Notes under the pieces: generated by a model
The model's database searches: none
Told to the model about the DNA's origin: nothing
What the model saw: only the letters and a program-made list of their open reading frames with translations
Shown here: positions 9,007 through 18,885 of the stretch, piece after piece
How positions within the stretch are numbered: position 1 is the stretch's first letter
How the letters are laid out: every line of letters starts with the position of its first letter
DNA from: Rhodoferax sp.
GTDB lineage: Bacteria > Pseudomonadota > Gammaproteobacteria > Burkholderiales > Burkholderiaceae_C
DNA: 64,000 nt
Reading direction: 5' to 3'
Assembly (NCBI RefSeq): GCF_025354435.1
Contig: NZ_JANXMU010000083.1
Location: 24,594-88,593 of the forward strand
Position numbers and translations under genes: made by a program

Positions 9007-12000
9007 ATGGCGACCGAGCTGCTGCGCCTGGTGCCCAGTGCACCCCCCGCCCTGTGCCAGATGTTGGACGGGGTGCGTGGCCCGGTGCAGCCGCCGATAC
9101 GGTCCGAAATTTTTGGCCTGCAGCGCTTTGCGCAACACGGCCGCAGCCTGGGAGAGACGCACCGGGCCGAACGGCCCAGCCTGCGGGCTGCCAGCTTTTT
9201 TCCGCGCCTGCGGGAAAACATCCACACACTGGATGAGGCCCACCGCTACATCGGTGTACAGGCCGCCACCGGCTACGACGTGAGCCCGGCAGCCGAGTGG
9301 CTGCTGGACAACTTCCATCTGATCGAAGCCCAGCTGGAAGAAATCCACGCCGGGCTGCCCCGCAGCTACTTCCGCGCCCTGCCGGTGCTACAAGACGAAC
9401 CGCTGGCCGGGCTGCCACGGGTCTACGGTGTGGCCTGGGCCTTTGTGGCGCACACCGACGGCGCGTTTGACGAGGCGCTGCTGGTGCAGTTCCTCAGCGC
9501 TTACCAGGAAACCCGCGAGCTGAACCTTGCCGAGATGTGGGCCCTGCCCACCACCTTGCGCGTGGTGCTGGTGGAAAACCTGCGCCGCCTGGCCGAACGC
9601 GTAGCCACCAACAAGGCAGCCCGCGAAGTGGCCAACCTGTGCTGCGACCACCTGGACACCACCACCATTGCCGACCTGGACGAACTGCTGGCGCTGCTGA
9701 ACGCGCGCGGCGTAGGGCGGATGTTCCTGACCCAGATGGGGCTGCGCCTGCAGGACAGCCATACGAATGCAGATGCCCGTTTCAACGACTGGCTGCAGGC
9801 CGCCCTGCCCGACTTTGCCGCGGCCCAAACCCAGCACAACGTAGACCAGGCCGCCGACAACCTGAGCGTGAGCAACGCCGTAAAGTCGCTGCGCGCGATT
9901 GGCGATGCCGACTGGCCCGACATCGTGGCACGCACCAGCCTGCTGATGCAGCGCATGCTGGCCTCGCCCATTTTTGAAGCCGAACACCCCCACACCCGCG
10001 ATGCCACCCTGCACGGTATCGAGCGCCTAGCCAAACGCAGTGGCCACAGCGAAGCTTCGGTCACCCAAACCCTGCTGGGGTTGATGCAAACGCCCACCGC
10101 GGACAACGCCACCGGTGTACCGAGTTACTGGCTGGAAGGCGCGGGCCGCCCGGTGCTGGTCAAATCCTTGGGTCTGCAGGAAAACGCCGCCGTGCTGTGG
10201 CGTTCCATCACCCGCCGCGCCGCCCTGCCGGCCTACCTGGGCGCTTTGGGCGTGGGCAGCGTAGGCCTGGTGGCTTGGATGCTGCACCACCACGCTGGCG
10301 GGCTGGGCTTGCTGCTGTTGACCGCCGCGTTGATGTTGTTCCCGGCATCGGAAGCCATCGTGGCCATCATCAACCGCCTGATCAGTGAATCGGTGCGGCC
10401 GCAGCACCTGCCGCGCCTGGGCCTGCTGGACGGCATACCGCCCGCGCACCGGGTGCTGGTGGTGATACCGGCCATGCTGGACAGCGCGGCATCGGCCCGC
10501 GCGCTGGTGCACCGGCTGCATCTGCACTACATTGCCAACCCCGAGCCCTGCGCCCAGTTCGGCCTGCTGTCCGATTGGGTGGACGCCGATACCGAACGCA
10601 CCCCTGCCGATGCCGACCTGCTGTCTGCCGCCACCCAGGCCATCAGCGCACTCAACCAACGTTACCCCAGCCTGAACGGTGCCGCCCCGCGCTTTATCCT
10701 GCTGCACCGCGAGCGCACCTTCAGCACCACCGAACAGCGCTGGATCGGCTGGGAGCGCAAGCGCGGCAAGCTGGAGCAGTTGGTAGAAGCCCTGGCGACC
10801 GATTCCAGCGCCGCCTTCATGTACCTGGGCAACACCTCGCGCATTGCATCGCACACGCCCTACATCGTGACCCTGGACAGTGACACCCAGTTGCCACCCG
10901 GCCGCCTGCGCGAACTGGTGGGCGTGGCCGCGCACCCGCACAACCAGCCCCAGCTGGATGCCAGCGGGCGCAGCGTGGTGCAGGGCTACGGCATCTTGCA
11001 GCCGCGCGTAGCCACACCGCTGCCCGCGCGCAAAGACTTCACGCTCTACCACTGGCTGTTTGCCGGACAGTGCGGCATTGACCCCTATAGCGCCGCCACT
11101 TCCGAGGTCTACCAGGACGTGTTTGGCGAAGGCAGCTTCACCGGCAAAGGCTTGCTGCATGTGCAAGCCCTGCACGCCGTGCTGTCGGGCCGACTCCCTG
11201 AAGGCCAGGTACTCAGCCACGACCTGCTGGAGGGTTCGCTGGCGCGCTGCGCTGCGGTAACCGACATCAGCGTGATCGAAGACGCCCCCTTCCACGCCGA
11301 CGTGGCTGCGTCCCGGGTGCACCGCTGGACGCGTGGTGACTGGCAACTGCTGGCGATTTTGCTGAACTCCGGGCGCTACCCGCTGCGGGGCATTAACGTC
11401 TGGAAGATGTTTGACAACCTGCGCCGCTCCCTGGTGGCCCCGGCTTCGCTGCTCTTGCTGCTGCTGGCGCTGTGCACCCCGGCACTGTCGCCCTGGGCGG
11501 CGCTGGCCCTGGTGGCCGCGGCTTTTTCTGCCGGGCCGCTGATGGGTGCAGTGGCGGGTTTTTCGCCCAGCCGCGACGACCTGGCCAAGCGCCACTTCTA
11601 CCGCCAGGCCGGGTCTGACCTAGCCCGCACACTGTGGGGCGGGCTGTGGCACGTGGCCCAGTTGCTGATGCACGCGCTGCTGGCGGTGGACGCGATTGCC
11701 CGGGCGCTGTACCGCATGTTCGTCAGCCACCGGCATCTGCTGCAATGGACTACAGCCGCCGCGGCACAGGCCCAGGCGCGGACCCATTTGCCAGCGCTGG
11801 TGCGCGCGCACTGGAGCCTGCCGGTGGTAGCCCTGCTGCTGCTGGCCGGGCTACTGGCCGTGGGCACGGCACATCCGGCATTGGCCACCGTGCTGTGCCT
11901 GCTGTGGGCCGCGTCGCCGGTGTGGATCTGGTGGACCAGCCGCCCCCGCGCAAGCAGCGAAGATGCCCGCCTACCCACCGCCGACCTGGCGCGGCTGCAC

Positions 12001-15000
12001 GGCATTGCCCGCGACACCTGGCGCTGGTTTGAGCGCTGCATTGGCCCTGAAGATAACTACCTGCCGCCCGACAACCTGCAAACCCTGCCAGTGGACATGC
12101 TGGCGCACCGCACCTCTCCTACCAACATCGGCCTGTACCTGCTGAGCGTGGCCTGTGCCCGCCAGTTTGGCTGGATCGGCACGCAAGACCTGCTGGAGCG
12201 GCTGGAGACCACCCTGGCCACGCTGGGCCGCATGCAACGCCACCGGGGCCACTTCTACAACTGGTATGACACGCAAACCTGCGCGCCGCTGCTGCCGCTG
12301 TATGTGTCCACCGTGGACAGTGGCAACCTCAGCGGGCACCTGCTGGCCGTGGCCCAAGCCTGCCGGGAAATGGCAGTGATGCCTTACGACACCCAGGCCG
12401 CCCACCGTGCACTGCTGGCATCCCGCAACCGCATCGCCCCACTGCTGGCCAACCGTAACCGCCTGGCACCAGCCCAGCGCGAGCAACTGCGCTGGATGCT
12501 GGCCGACCACCGTGCCACCCGCCAAAGTGCCGAGAAAGACCTGGAAAACCATCCCCAGGCCGATGCGGAACGCTTGTTGGCCCTGGCGCACAGCATGGAA
12601 GACATGGCCTGGGCGGCCGACTACCGCTTCCTGTACCACCGCAAGCGGCACCTGCTGCACATTGGCTACCGGGTGGCCGAGCAGCAACTGGATGCGGGCT
12701 TTTACGACCTGCTGGCTTCCGAGTCGCGCCTGACCAGCCTGCTGGCCATTGCCAAGGGCGACGTGCCGGTGCGCCACTGGGCATCGCTAGGGCGGCCGTT
12801 TTACGCCATCGGGGCCGACGCGGGCCTGCGCTCGTGGTCGGGGTCGATGTTCGAGTACCTGATGCCAACCCTGGTGCTGGTCGAGCCCCCCGGCAGCGTT
12901 CTGCAAGAGGCCTGCCACGCTGCGCTGCAAGAGCAAATAGCCTATGCCCAGGCACGCAAGGTGCCGTGGGGCATTTCAGAATCTGCCTATGCCGGGCAAG
13001 ACCACACCTTGGCCTACCAGTACGCGCCACAGGGTGTACCCCGGCTGGCGCTGCGCCGAACGCCGATCGACGAGCTGGTCATCGCCCCCTATGCTACCGG
13101 GCTTGCAGTGCAGGTAGCGCCTGCATTAGCAGCTGCGAATTTTGTAGCACTGGAGAATTTGGGTGCGCACGGGCGCTACGGCTTTATTGAGGCACTGGAC
13201 TTCACCCCGGCACGCCAAACCGATGGCGAAGCCTTCACCCCCGTCAGCACCTTCATGGCCCACCACCAGGGCATGACCCTGGTAGCCCTGGCCAATGTCC
13301 TGCTGGACGGCCCGGCCCAGCGCTGGGGCATGGCCAACCCCTCGATTGAGGCAGTAACCTCGCTGCTGCACGAACGTGCACCGCGCGAGGTCTCGCTGCT
13401 GAACGCCCCCCCGGCCGGGCCACCGACCCAGTTGATGCAGCAGCGCGCCCCTGGCCTGCTGCGCGAAGTAGTGCCCGGCGGCACCGCGCTGGAGCCCACG
13501 CACCTGCTGTCCAACGGGCGCTACCACGTGGTGCTGCGGGCCAATGGCGCGGGCTGGAGCCGCCACGGCAGCACCGGCATCACCCGCTGGCGCGACGACG
13601 CATTGCGCGATGCCTATGGCAGCTTCTTTTACCTGCGCTGGAGCGCGGAGCAGCCGCTGGTGTCAATCACCCAGCACCCGGCCCCCGACCCGGCTGCCGA
13701 ATACCACAGCACCTACCATGCCGACCGGGTCTGTTTCGATGCCGAATGGCCCGGCGTGCAAGCCCACACCACGGTGTGGGTCAGCCCCGAGGACGACATC
13801 GAGTTCCGCCAGGTAGAGCTACGCAACCTGGGCGACCAGCCATTGGAGATCGAACTGGTGTCAGCCTTTGAAGTCACGCTTTCCGATGCGCGGGCCGACG
13901 AAGCCCACCCAGCCTTCACCAACCTGTTTGTACGCGCGCAGTGGCAAGCGGAAGACCAGGCGCTGGTGTTCGAGCGCACCCCGCGCCTGCCTACCGAGCA
14001 GGCCCTGCAGGCAGCGCATTTCATGGTCGATACCGACCCGCAGGTACGGGGCGTAAGCATCCAGACCGACCGGCAACACTGGCTGGGCCGCAACCGCGAT
14101 GCCAGCCAGCCACAGGCCCTGTTTGCGGCTCCGCCCGCATCGGGTGCGCTCGATACCGGGCTTGACCCGGTCTGCGCCATGGCCTTCAAGCTGCGCATTG
14201 CCGCGCATGGCAAGGCCCGCCTGACCTTTGCCACGGCAGCCAGCGACAACGCCGACACCCTGCAGGCCGTGATCGACAAGTACCGGCAGCACAGCAATGT
14301 GAAGCGCTCGTCGCTGATGTCGGCCACGCTGACCGGCATCCGCCTGCGCACCTGGGGTTTGGCCCCCGACAACCTGGTGGCTATCCAGACCCTGACCAGC
14401 GCCCTGGCGCTGAGCCTGTCGCGCCCGAATGTGCGCACTGCACCCGACGGCATGGCCCCGGTGAGCGACCGGCGGCTGCTGTGGCGCTTTGGCATCTCGG
14501 GCGACCGGCCCATCTTGCTGGTATCTGCCAGCGCCATGGAAGGCCTGGGCCTGCTGCGTGCCCTGGCCCAGTCGCTGAAGCTGTGGTCCTGGGGCGGCCT
14601 GGGGTGTGACCTGGTGGTGGTGAACGCCGAGCCCGCCTCCTACCTGATGGCGCTGCACCGTGAGATCGGCATCCTGCGTGACCGCCATGCGGCCGACCGG
14701 GGCGGCGAATCCGCGCCCACCACCATGTACCTGTTGCGGGCCGATGAGCTGAGCGCCGACGAGTTCAGCACCCTGCACGCCCAAGCCCGTGTGCGCCTGC
14801 TGGCCGATGGCCGTCCGCTGCTGCACCACGTGCAGGCCTGGACCGCTCTGCACGAGGAGGCACTGGAAAACCGGCAAACCGTTTCGACCCTGGCCGTACC
14901 TCTGGTGCCCTTGCGCTATGCAGCCGTACCGGCTCCTGCCGGGGTGTTTACCGCCGAGGGCGAGTTCCGCTTCGATATCAGCCCCACGCTGCGCACCGTG

Positions 15001-17343
15001 CGGCCGTGGACCAATGTGCTGGCGAACCCGGGCTTTGGCGCGCACATTACCGAAGCCGGTGGTGGCTACAGCTGGGGCATGAACAGCCGCCTGAACCAGC
15101 TCACCACCTGGTCCAACGATCCGGTGGGCGACACACCCTCGGAATGGTTTTTGCTGCAAGACCGCAAGACGCTGGAGGTGTGGAGCATTGCCCCCAATGC
15201 CTGGAGCGACCCGCAGGCGGTCTACCACGTGGCGCACGGCCAGGGCAGCACCACCATCCGCCACCGCCGCGGCGACATCGACGTAGCCGCCACCTGGTGC
15301 GTAGCCCCCGACACGGCTGTGAAGCACGTGCGGCTACACATCATCAACCGGGGCCACCGCAGCCTGCAACTGCGCATCATCGGTATAGCCGAATGGCTGA
15401 TGGGGGCCAACCGCAGCGACCGCGGCACCGTGCACACAGGTATGTTCCAGCACACGGACACCACGGCGCTACTGTGTACCCAACGTGAACGCAGTGCAGG
15501 TTTTGGCGAAGGCACGGCCTTCCTGGCCCTGACCGGCGACGACCAGCATGCGGTGGACGACTGGACCTGTGACCGCCGTGAATGCTTTGATGCGCGCGGT
15601 CGCCTGGTGTTGCCCGACCATTTTGGCCACGTTACTGGTGCCGGGCTGGACCCCTGCGCCGCCCTGTCCACCACGCTGCAACTGGCCGCAGGCGACACCG
15701 CCGACCGGGTGTTTTTGCTGGGCTATGCGGCCAACCCGCTGCTGGCCCGCGAGACAGTGCTGCAGGCCGCTGCGGTCAACGCCACCCAGCGCCTGGAGTC
15801 GTCCCGCGCGCATTGGTACGCGCTGCTGGGGGCCACCGTGGTGGCCACACCCGACCCGCTGTTCGATGCCATGGTGAACCACTGGCTGCTGTACCAAACC
15901 GTGGCCTGCCGCCTGTGGGCCAAGTCCGGCTTTTACCAGGCCGGTGGGGCCACGGGTTTCCGCGACCAGTTGCAAGACGCGATGGCACTGGCCTGGGCCG
16001 CACCCGGCATGCTGCGCGAGCAGATCACCATGTGCGCGGCGCGGCAGTTCCCCGAGGGCGACGTGCAGCACTGGTGGCATGCACCCACCGGCGCGGGCGT
16101 GCGCACGCACTTTTCAGACGACCTGCTGTGGCTGCCGCACGCCTGCGCCCATTACCTGCGCAGCACGGGCGATGCAACGCTGCTGGAGGTCCAGGTGCCT
16201 TTCCTGGAAGGCGCGGCCATTCCCGCGGGTGCCGAAGACGCGTACTACACACCCGAGACCGGCATGGACGGCGCCACGGTGTACGAGCATGCGGCGCGCA
16301 CCATCGACCGCAGCCTGGCGGTGGGCACGCACGGCCTGCCCTTGATGGGCAGCGGCGACTGGAACGATGGCATGAACCGCGTCGGCATCGAAGGCCAGGG
16401 CGAATCGGTGTGGCTGGGCTGGTTCCTGTGCCAGGTGGTGGCCGAATTTGCGCCGCTAGCCCACGCCCGCGGCGACACCGCCCGCGCGGGGCGCTGGGAA
16501 CAGGCCGCCGAAGGCTGGAAAACTGCGCTGGTGGGCTCTGCCTGGGACGGCCAGTGGTTCAAACGCGCGTTTTTTGACAACGGTGAAGCCCTGGGCTCGC
16601 ACTTCAATCCCGAGGCCCAGATCGACCTGATCGCCCAGGCCTGGGCCGTGCTGTCGCAAGCCGCACCCGTGGCCCTGCAACGCATTGCGCTGACGGCCAT
16701 GGAGCAGCATTTGGTAGACCCGCAGGCCGGGCTTATCAAGCTGCTGGACCCGCCGCTGGCACACGCTGTGCCCAGCGCCGGTTATATCCAGGCCTACCCG
16801 CCGGGCGTGCGTGAAAACGGCGGCCAGTACTCGCATGCGGGGGTCTGGGCGATGATGGCGCAGGCGGCCTTTGTGCAGGGCCAGCCCAACAGCAGCGTGG
16901 CCGAGCGGGACACTGCCTACCGCTACTTCACCTACCTGAACCCGGCCCACCGGGCCAGCAACCCGGCGCAGAACGCCGCCTACGGCATCGAACCCTATGT
17001 GATGGCCGGTGACGTATATACCCAGCCACCCTACGTGGGGCGTGGTGGCTGGAGCTGGTACACCGGGTCGGCGGGTTGGATGCACCGTGCAGCCATCGCG
17101 TCCATCTTTGGCCTGGAACAGGGTGCAGATACGCTGCGCTTCACCCCCTGCCTGCCCTCGCACTGGCCGCAAGCAGAACTAACGCTGCGCCGGGGGGAAC
17201 GCAGCATGCGCTTCATCTTTACCCGCAATACACCGGATGCCGTGCTGGTTGCCAATGGACCGGACGCCCAGCTGCTGCGCGTGGGCGAAGCATTGCCATG
17301 GAGCGACCTGGCTGCGCAGACCTGCTTCGTGGTTCCGCTTTAA
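9007..17343 (+). CDS. ndvB: Cyclic beta-glucan synthase (NdvB/Cgs type, GT84-GH94)
   Basis: Very large inner-membrane enzyme (2,778 residues, near the ~2,830 of rhizobial NdvB) that builds cyclic beta-glucan, an osmoregulated periplasmic glucan. A glycosyltransferase region has a DxD-like TLDSDTQLPPG near residue 620; hydrophobic stretches lie near 405-465, 810-850 and 935-975. The C-terminal half carries carbohydrate-binding and GH94 phosphorylase-like modules with GATGFRDQLQDAM, catalytic-acid segment GSGDWNDGMNRVG (about residue 2450) and PPGVRENGGQYSHAG, needed for chain-length control. ATG 9007 follows the small membrane gene by two bases; the frame is open further upstream to 8869 but that part overlaps the small gene. 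The product (beta-1,2 or mixed linkage) cannot be told from sequence. No frameshift is seen across 8.3 kb. Confidence 0.92.
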   Translation: MATELLRLVPSAPPALCQMLDGVRGPVQPPIRSEIFGLQRFAQHGRSLGETHRAERPSLRAASFFPRLRENIHTLDEAHRYIGVQAATGYDVSPAAEWLLDNFHLIEAQLEEIHAGLPRSYFRALPVLQDEPLAGLPRVYGVAWAFVAHTDGAFDEALLVQFLSAYQETRELNLAEMWALPTTLRVVLVENLRRLAERVATNKAAREVANLCCDHLDTTTIADLDELLALLNARGVGRMFLTQMGLRLQDSHTNADARFNDWLQAALPDFAAAQTQHNVDQAADNLSVSNAVKSLRAIGDADWPDIVARTSLLMQRMLASPIFEAEHPHTRDATLHGIERLAKRSGHSEASVTQTLLGLMQTPTADNATGVPSYWLEGAGRPVLVKSLGLQENAAVLWRSITRRAALPAYLGALGVGSVGLVAWMLHHHAGGLGLLLLTAALMLFPASEAIVAIINRLISESVRPQHLPRLGLLDGIPPAHRVLVVIPAMLDSAASARALVHRLHLHYIANPEPCAQFGLLSDWVDADTERTPADADLLSAATQAISALNQRYPSLNGAAPRFILLHRERTFSTTEQRWIGWERKRGKLEQLVEALATDSSAAFMYLGNTSRIASHTPYIVTLDSDTQLPPGRLRELVGVAAHPHNQPQLDASGRSVVQGYGILQPRVATPLPARKDFTLYHWLFAGQCGIDPYSAATSEVYQDVFGEGSFTGKGLLHVQALHAVLSGRLPEGQVLSHDLLEGSLARCAAVTDISVIEDAPFHADVAASRVHRWTRGDWQLLAILLNSGRYPLRGINVWKMFDNLRRSLVAPASLLLLLLALCTPALSPWAALALVAAAFSAGPLMGAVAGFSPSRDDLAKRHFYRQAGSDLARTLWGGLWHVAQLLMHALLAVDAIARALYRMFVSHRHLLQWTTAAAAQAQARTHLPALVRAHWSLPVVALLLLAGLLAVGTAHPALATVLCLLWAASPVWIWWTSRPRASSEDARLPTADLARLHGIARDTWRWFERCIGPEDNYLPPDNLQTLPVDMLAHRTSPTNIGLYLLSVACARQFGWIGTQDLLERLETTLATLGRMQRHRGHFYNWYDTQTCAPLLPLYVSTVDSGNLSGHLLAVAQACREMAVMPYDTQAAHRALLASRNRIAPLLANRNRLAPAQREQLRWMLADHRATRQSAEKDLENHPQADAERLLALAHSMEDMAWAADYRFLYHRKRHLLHIGYRVAEQQLDAGFYDLLASESRLTSLLAIAKGDVPVRHWASLGRPFYAIGADAGLRSWSGSMFEYLMPTLVLVEPPGSVLQEACHAALQEQIAYAQARKVPWGISESAYAGQDHTLAYQYAPQGVPRLALRRTPIDELVIAPYATGLAVQVAPALAAANFVALENLGAHGRYGFIEALDFTPARQTDGEAFTPVSTFMAHHQGMTLVALANVLLDGPAQRWGMANPSIEAVTSLLHERAPREVSLLNAPPAGPPTQLMQQRAPGLLREVVPGGTALEPTHLLSNGRYHVVLRANGAGWSRHGSTGITRWRDDALRDAYGSFFYLRWSAEQPLVSITQHPAPDPAAEYHSTYHADRVCFDAEWPGVQAHTTVWVSPEDDIEFRQVELRNLGDQPLEIELVSAFEVTLSDARADEAHPAFTNLFVRAQWQAEDQALVFERTPRLPTEQALQAAHFMVDTDPQVRGVSIQTDRQHWLGRNRDASQPQALFAAPPASGALDTGLDPVCAMAFKLRIAAHGKARLTFATAASDNADTLQAVIDKYRQHSNVKRSSLMSATLTGIRLRTWGLAPDNLVAIQTLTSALALSLSRPNVRTAPDGMAPVSDRRLLWRFGISGDRPILLVSASAMEGLGLLRALAQSLKLWSWGGLGCDLVVVNAEPASYLMALHREIGILRDRHAADRGGESAPTTMYLLRADELSADEFSTLHAQARVRLLADGRPLLHHVQAWTALHEEALENRQTVSTLAVPLVPLRYAAVPAPAGVFTAEGEFRFDISPTLRTVRPWTNVLANPGFGAHITEAGGGYSWGMNSRLNQLTTWSNDPVGDTPSEWFLLQDRKTLEVWSIAPNAWSDPQAVYHVAHGQGSTTIRHRRGDIDVAATWCVAPDTAVKHVRLHIINRGHRSLQLRIIGIAEWLMGANRSDRGTVHTGMFQHTDTTALLCTQRERSAGFGEGTAFLALTGDDQHAVDDWTCDRRECFDARGRLVLPDHFGHVTGAGLDPCAALSTTLQLAAGDTADRVFLLGYAANPLLARETVLQAAAVNATQRLESSRAHWYALLGATVVATPDPLFDAMVNHWLLYQTVACRLWAKSGFYQAGGATGFRDQLQDAMALAWAAPGMLREQITMCAARQFPEGDVQHWWHAPTGAGVRTHFSDDLLWLPHACAHYLRSTGDATLLEVQVPFLEGAAIPAGAEDAYYTPETGMDGATVYEHAARTIDRSLAVGTHGLPLMGSGDWNDGMNRVGIEGQGESVWLGWFLCQVVAEFAPLAHARGDTARAGRWEQAAEGWKTALVGSAWDGQWFKRAFFDNGEALGSHFNPEAQIDLIAQAWAVLSQAAPVALQRIALTAMEQHLVDPQAGLIKLLDPPLAHAVPSAGYIQAYPPGVRENGGQYSHAGVWAMMAQAAFVQGQPNSSVAERDTAYRYFTYLNPAHRASNPAQNAAYGIEPYVMAGDVYTQPPYVGRGGWSWYTGSAGWMHRAAIASIFGLEQGADTLRFTPCLPSHWPQAELTLRRGERSMRFIFTRNTPDAVLVANGPDAQLLRVGEALPWSDLAAQTCFVVPL

Positions 17344-17407
17344 GTTTCGAAACTACGCGCTCAGGCCGAAGGCCGGACTGCCGCAGGCTAGCCGACAAGG
17401 CCATGCG

Positions 17408-17422
17408 GCATCCTCCTACACG
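17408..17422. promoter_or_regulatory. Candidate shared upstream motif, site B
   Basis: GCATCCTCCTACACG, 106 bases before the ferritin-like gene, matches site A at 8549 with two differences. It may mark common control of the glucan-synthase and ferritin-like operons. Nothing else is recognised in 17344-17527. Confidence 0.3.
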
Positions 17423-17527
17423 GCCTAGCGGCACACGCCGATAGGGCGCAACAGACCTCGCTTTTAAAGTTCAGTCATTGGTTGGGTAGCACCCAATCCC
17501 CCTCAACCGAGTAACCAAGGAACCACG

Positions 17528-18100
17528 ATGTCCGCCAAGAATGAACCCACGAATGTCACGCAGCTGCAGACCACTAACGTGGATCGCATGGTGTTGAATG
17601 AAGCGGCCCTCGGTGCCGCCCGCCGCAGCCTGGACCAGGGTGCCGTCACCCCCAGCTATGGCCCCTGGCGCGAAGACATCATCAAGCTGCTGAACGACTC
17701 CTTGGCCACCGAGCTGGTCTGCGTGCTGCGCTACAAGCGCCACCACTTCACCGCCGATGGCCTGGCCTCTTCTGCGATTGCTGCCGAATTTCTGGTGCAT
17801 GCCACCGAAGAGTCCAGCCACGCCGACCGCCTGGCCCAGCGCATCGTGCAGCTTGGCGGAGAGCCCGACTTTTCGCCGGATTCGCTGACCAAACGCAGCC
17901 ATGCCGCCTACGACGACTCGAAAGAGCTGAAAGAAATGATCAAAGCCAATTTGGTCGCTGAGCGTGTGGCGATTGAAGCCTACAGCCAGATGATTGCCAT
18001 GATTGGCGACAAGGATTCGACCACCCGCCGCTTGCTGGAAGACATCTTGAGCGACGAGCAAGAGCATGCCGAAGAGCTCAAGGACTGGCTGGCCGTTTAG
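17528..18100 (+). CDS. Ferritin-like (bacterioferritin-type) four-helix protein
   Basis: Protein of 190 residues with a ferritin-like di-iron signature: Glu in SLATELVCVLRYKRHHF, Glu and His in ATEESSHADRLAQRI, Glu in VAERVAIEAYSQM and Glu/His in SDEQEHAEEL, spaced as two helix pairs. Such proteins store iron or detoxify peroxide and are common in stress regulons. The N-terminal ~45 residues are an extension not needed for the fold. It heads a run of stress-type genes (BON lipoprotein, CsbD) on the same strand. AAGGA lies upstream of ATG 17528. Whether it forms a cage like bacterioferritin or acts as a smaller rubrerythrin-like enzyme is open. Confidence 0.85.
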   Translation: MSAKNEPTNVTQLQTTNVDRMVLNEAALGAARRSLDQGAVTPSYGPWREDIIKLLNDSLATELVCVLRYKRHHFTADGLASSAIAAEFLVHATEESSHADRLAQRIVQLGGEPDFSPDSLTKRSHAAYDDSKELKEMIKANLVAERVAIEAYSQMIAMIGDKDSTTRRLLEDILSDEQEHAEELKDWLAV

Positions 18101-18170
18101 TGTTTTTGCCCTGGCTGGTGAGGCCATTCACCATGCCAAACCAACTTTTCAATCAACTGGAATATTCAAA

Positions 18171-18491
18171 ATGAAACTGACCATCCGTACCACCCTCGCC
18201 GCTTCCATCACCGCTATCGTTTTGCTGACGACCGCAGGCTGCGCCGTCACCCGCGGCCAGGAACCTGTCGGTGCCTACATTGATGACTCCGCCGTGACCA
18301 CCAGCGTCAAAGCCCGCTTTGTGGAAAACAAGGAAGTGGACGCGTCGGCCATCAGCGTGGAAACCCTGAACGGTACCGTGATGCTGTCTGGCTTTGCCAA
18401 GAACATGACGGAAAAAACCACGGCTGAAAGCATTGCCCGCAACGTCAAGGGCGTGAAGGCTGTGAAGAACGCCATCGCCATCCGCCCTTAA
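18171..18491 (+). CDS. BON-domain lipoprotein (OsmY-like)
   Basis: Protein of 106 residues. The start at 18171 gives a lipoprotein signal peptide ending in LLTTAGC, so it should be lipidated and periplasm-facing. The rest is one BON domain (DDSAVTTSVKARFVEN, LNGTVMLSGFAKN, VKGVKAVKNAIAI), a phospholipid-binding fold seen in OsmY and related stress proteins. The upstream frame is open, but only this start gives a proper signal sequence. It lies 70 bases after the ferritin-like gene and 42 before csbD, consistent with a stress operon. Confidence 0.9.
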   Translation: MKLTIRTTLAASITAIVLLTTAGCAVTRGQEPVGAYIDDSAVTTSVKARFVENKEVDASAISVETLNGTVMLSGFAKNMTEKTTAESIARNVKGVKAVKNAIAIRP

Positions 18492-18533
18492 TCGCAGCAC
18501 CATTTTTTAACCCGCAACTGCAAGGAGACAGCT

Positions 18534-18752
18534 ATGAATTGGGACACTATCCAAGGTAACTGGAAACAAGCTACCGGTAAAGTCAAAGAGCAATGGGGCA
18601 AACTGACCGACGACGACCTCGATGTGGTTGCCGGTAAGCGCGACCAGCTCGCTGGCAAAATCCAGGAACGCTATGGCATTGCCAAGGACGAGGCTGAAAA
18701 GCAATTGTCTGAATGGGAAAAGAAGTCCAAAGACGACTCCTGGTCTAAATAA
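18534..18752 (+). CDS. CsbD-family stress protein
   Basis: Small hydrophilic protein of 72 residues with the CsbD signature (MNWDTIQGNWKQATGKVKEQ, then KRDQLAGKIQERYGIAKDEA). Members are abundant, mostly disordered and induced by general stress; the molecular role is not established. A strong ribosome-binding site AAGGAGA precedes ATG 18534. It is the last gene before a long terminator hairpin, so it closes the ferritin-like/BON/CsbD unit. Confidence 0.95.
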   Translation: MNWDTIQGNWKQATGKVKEQWGKLTDDDLDVVAGKRDQLAGKIQERYGIAKDEAEKQLSEWEKKSKDDSWSK

Positions 18753-18771
18753 GCCAGCCGTCTGACGGTTA

Positions 18772-18807
18772 AAACGCCCCGAGATCGGACCCGATCTCGG
18801 GGCGTTT
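18772..18807. terminator. Intrinsic terminator, perfect 17-bp stem
   Basis: AAACGCCCCGAGATCGG, 2-nt loop, then its exact complement ending in GGGGCGTTT. Placed 20 bases after the csbD stop. The A/T flanks are symmetric, so it could also work from the other strand. Confidence 0.9.
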
Positions 18808-18885
18808 GCACGTGTGCTGCACAGAGGTTGTGGGAGCGCCATCAACAGGCTCGGTAACATCTCCCATTTTTCTGCGGATTCCCCC

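Noticed and set aside
13085..13160. AT-richer patch in the glucan synthase resembling the dispersed repeat
   Set aside because: It lacks the ATAGCT arm and the 21-nt spacing; only scattered GTAGC words match.
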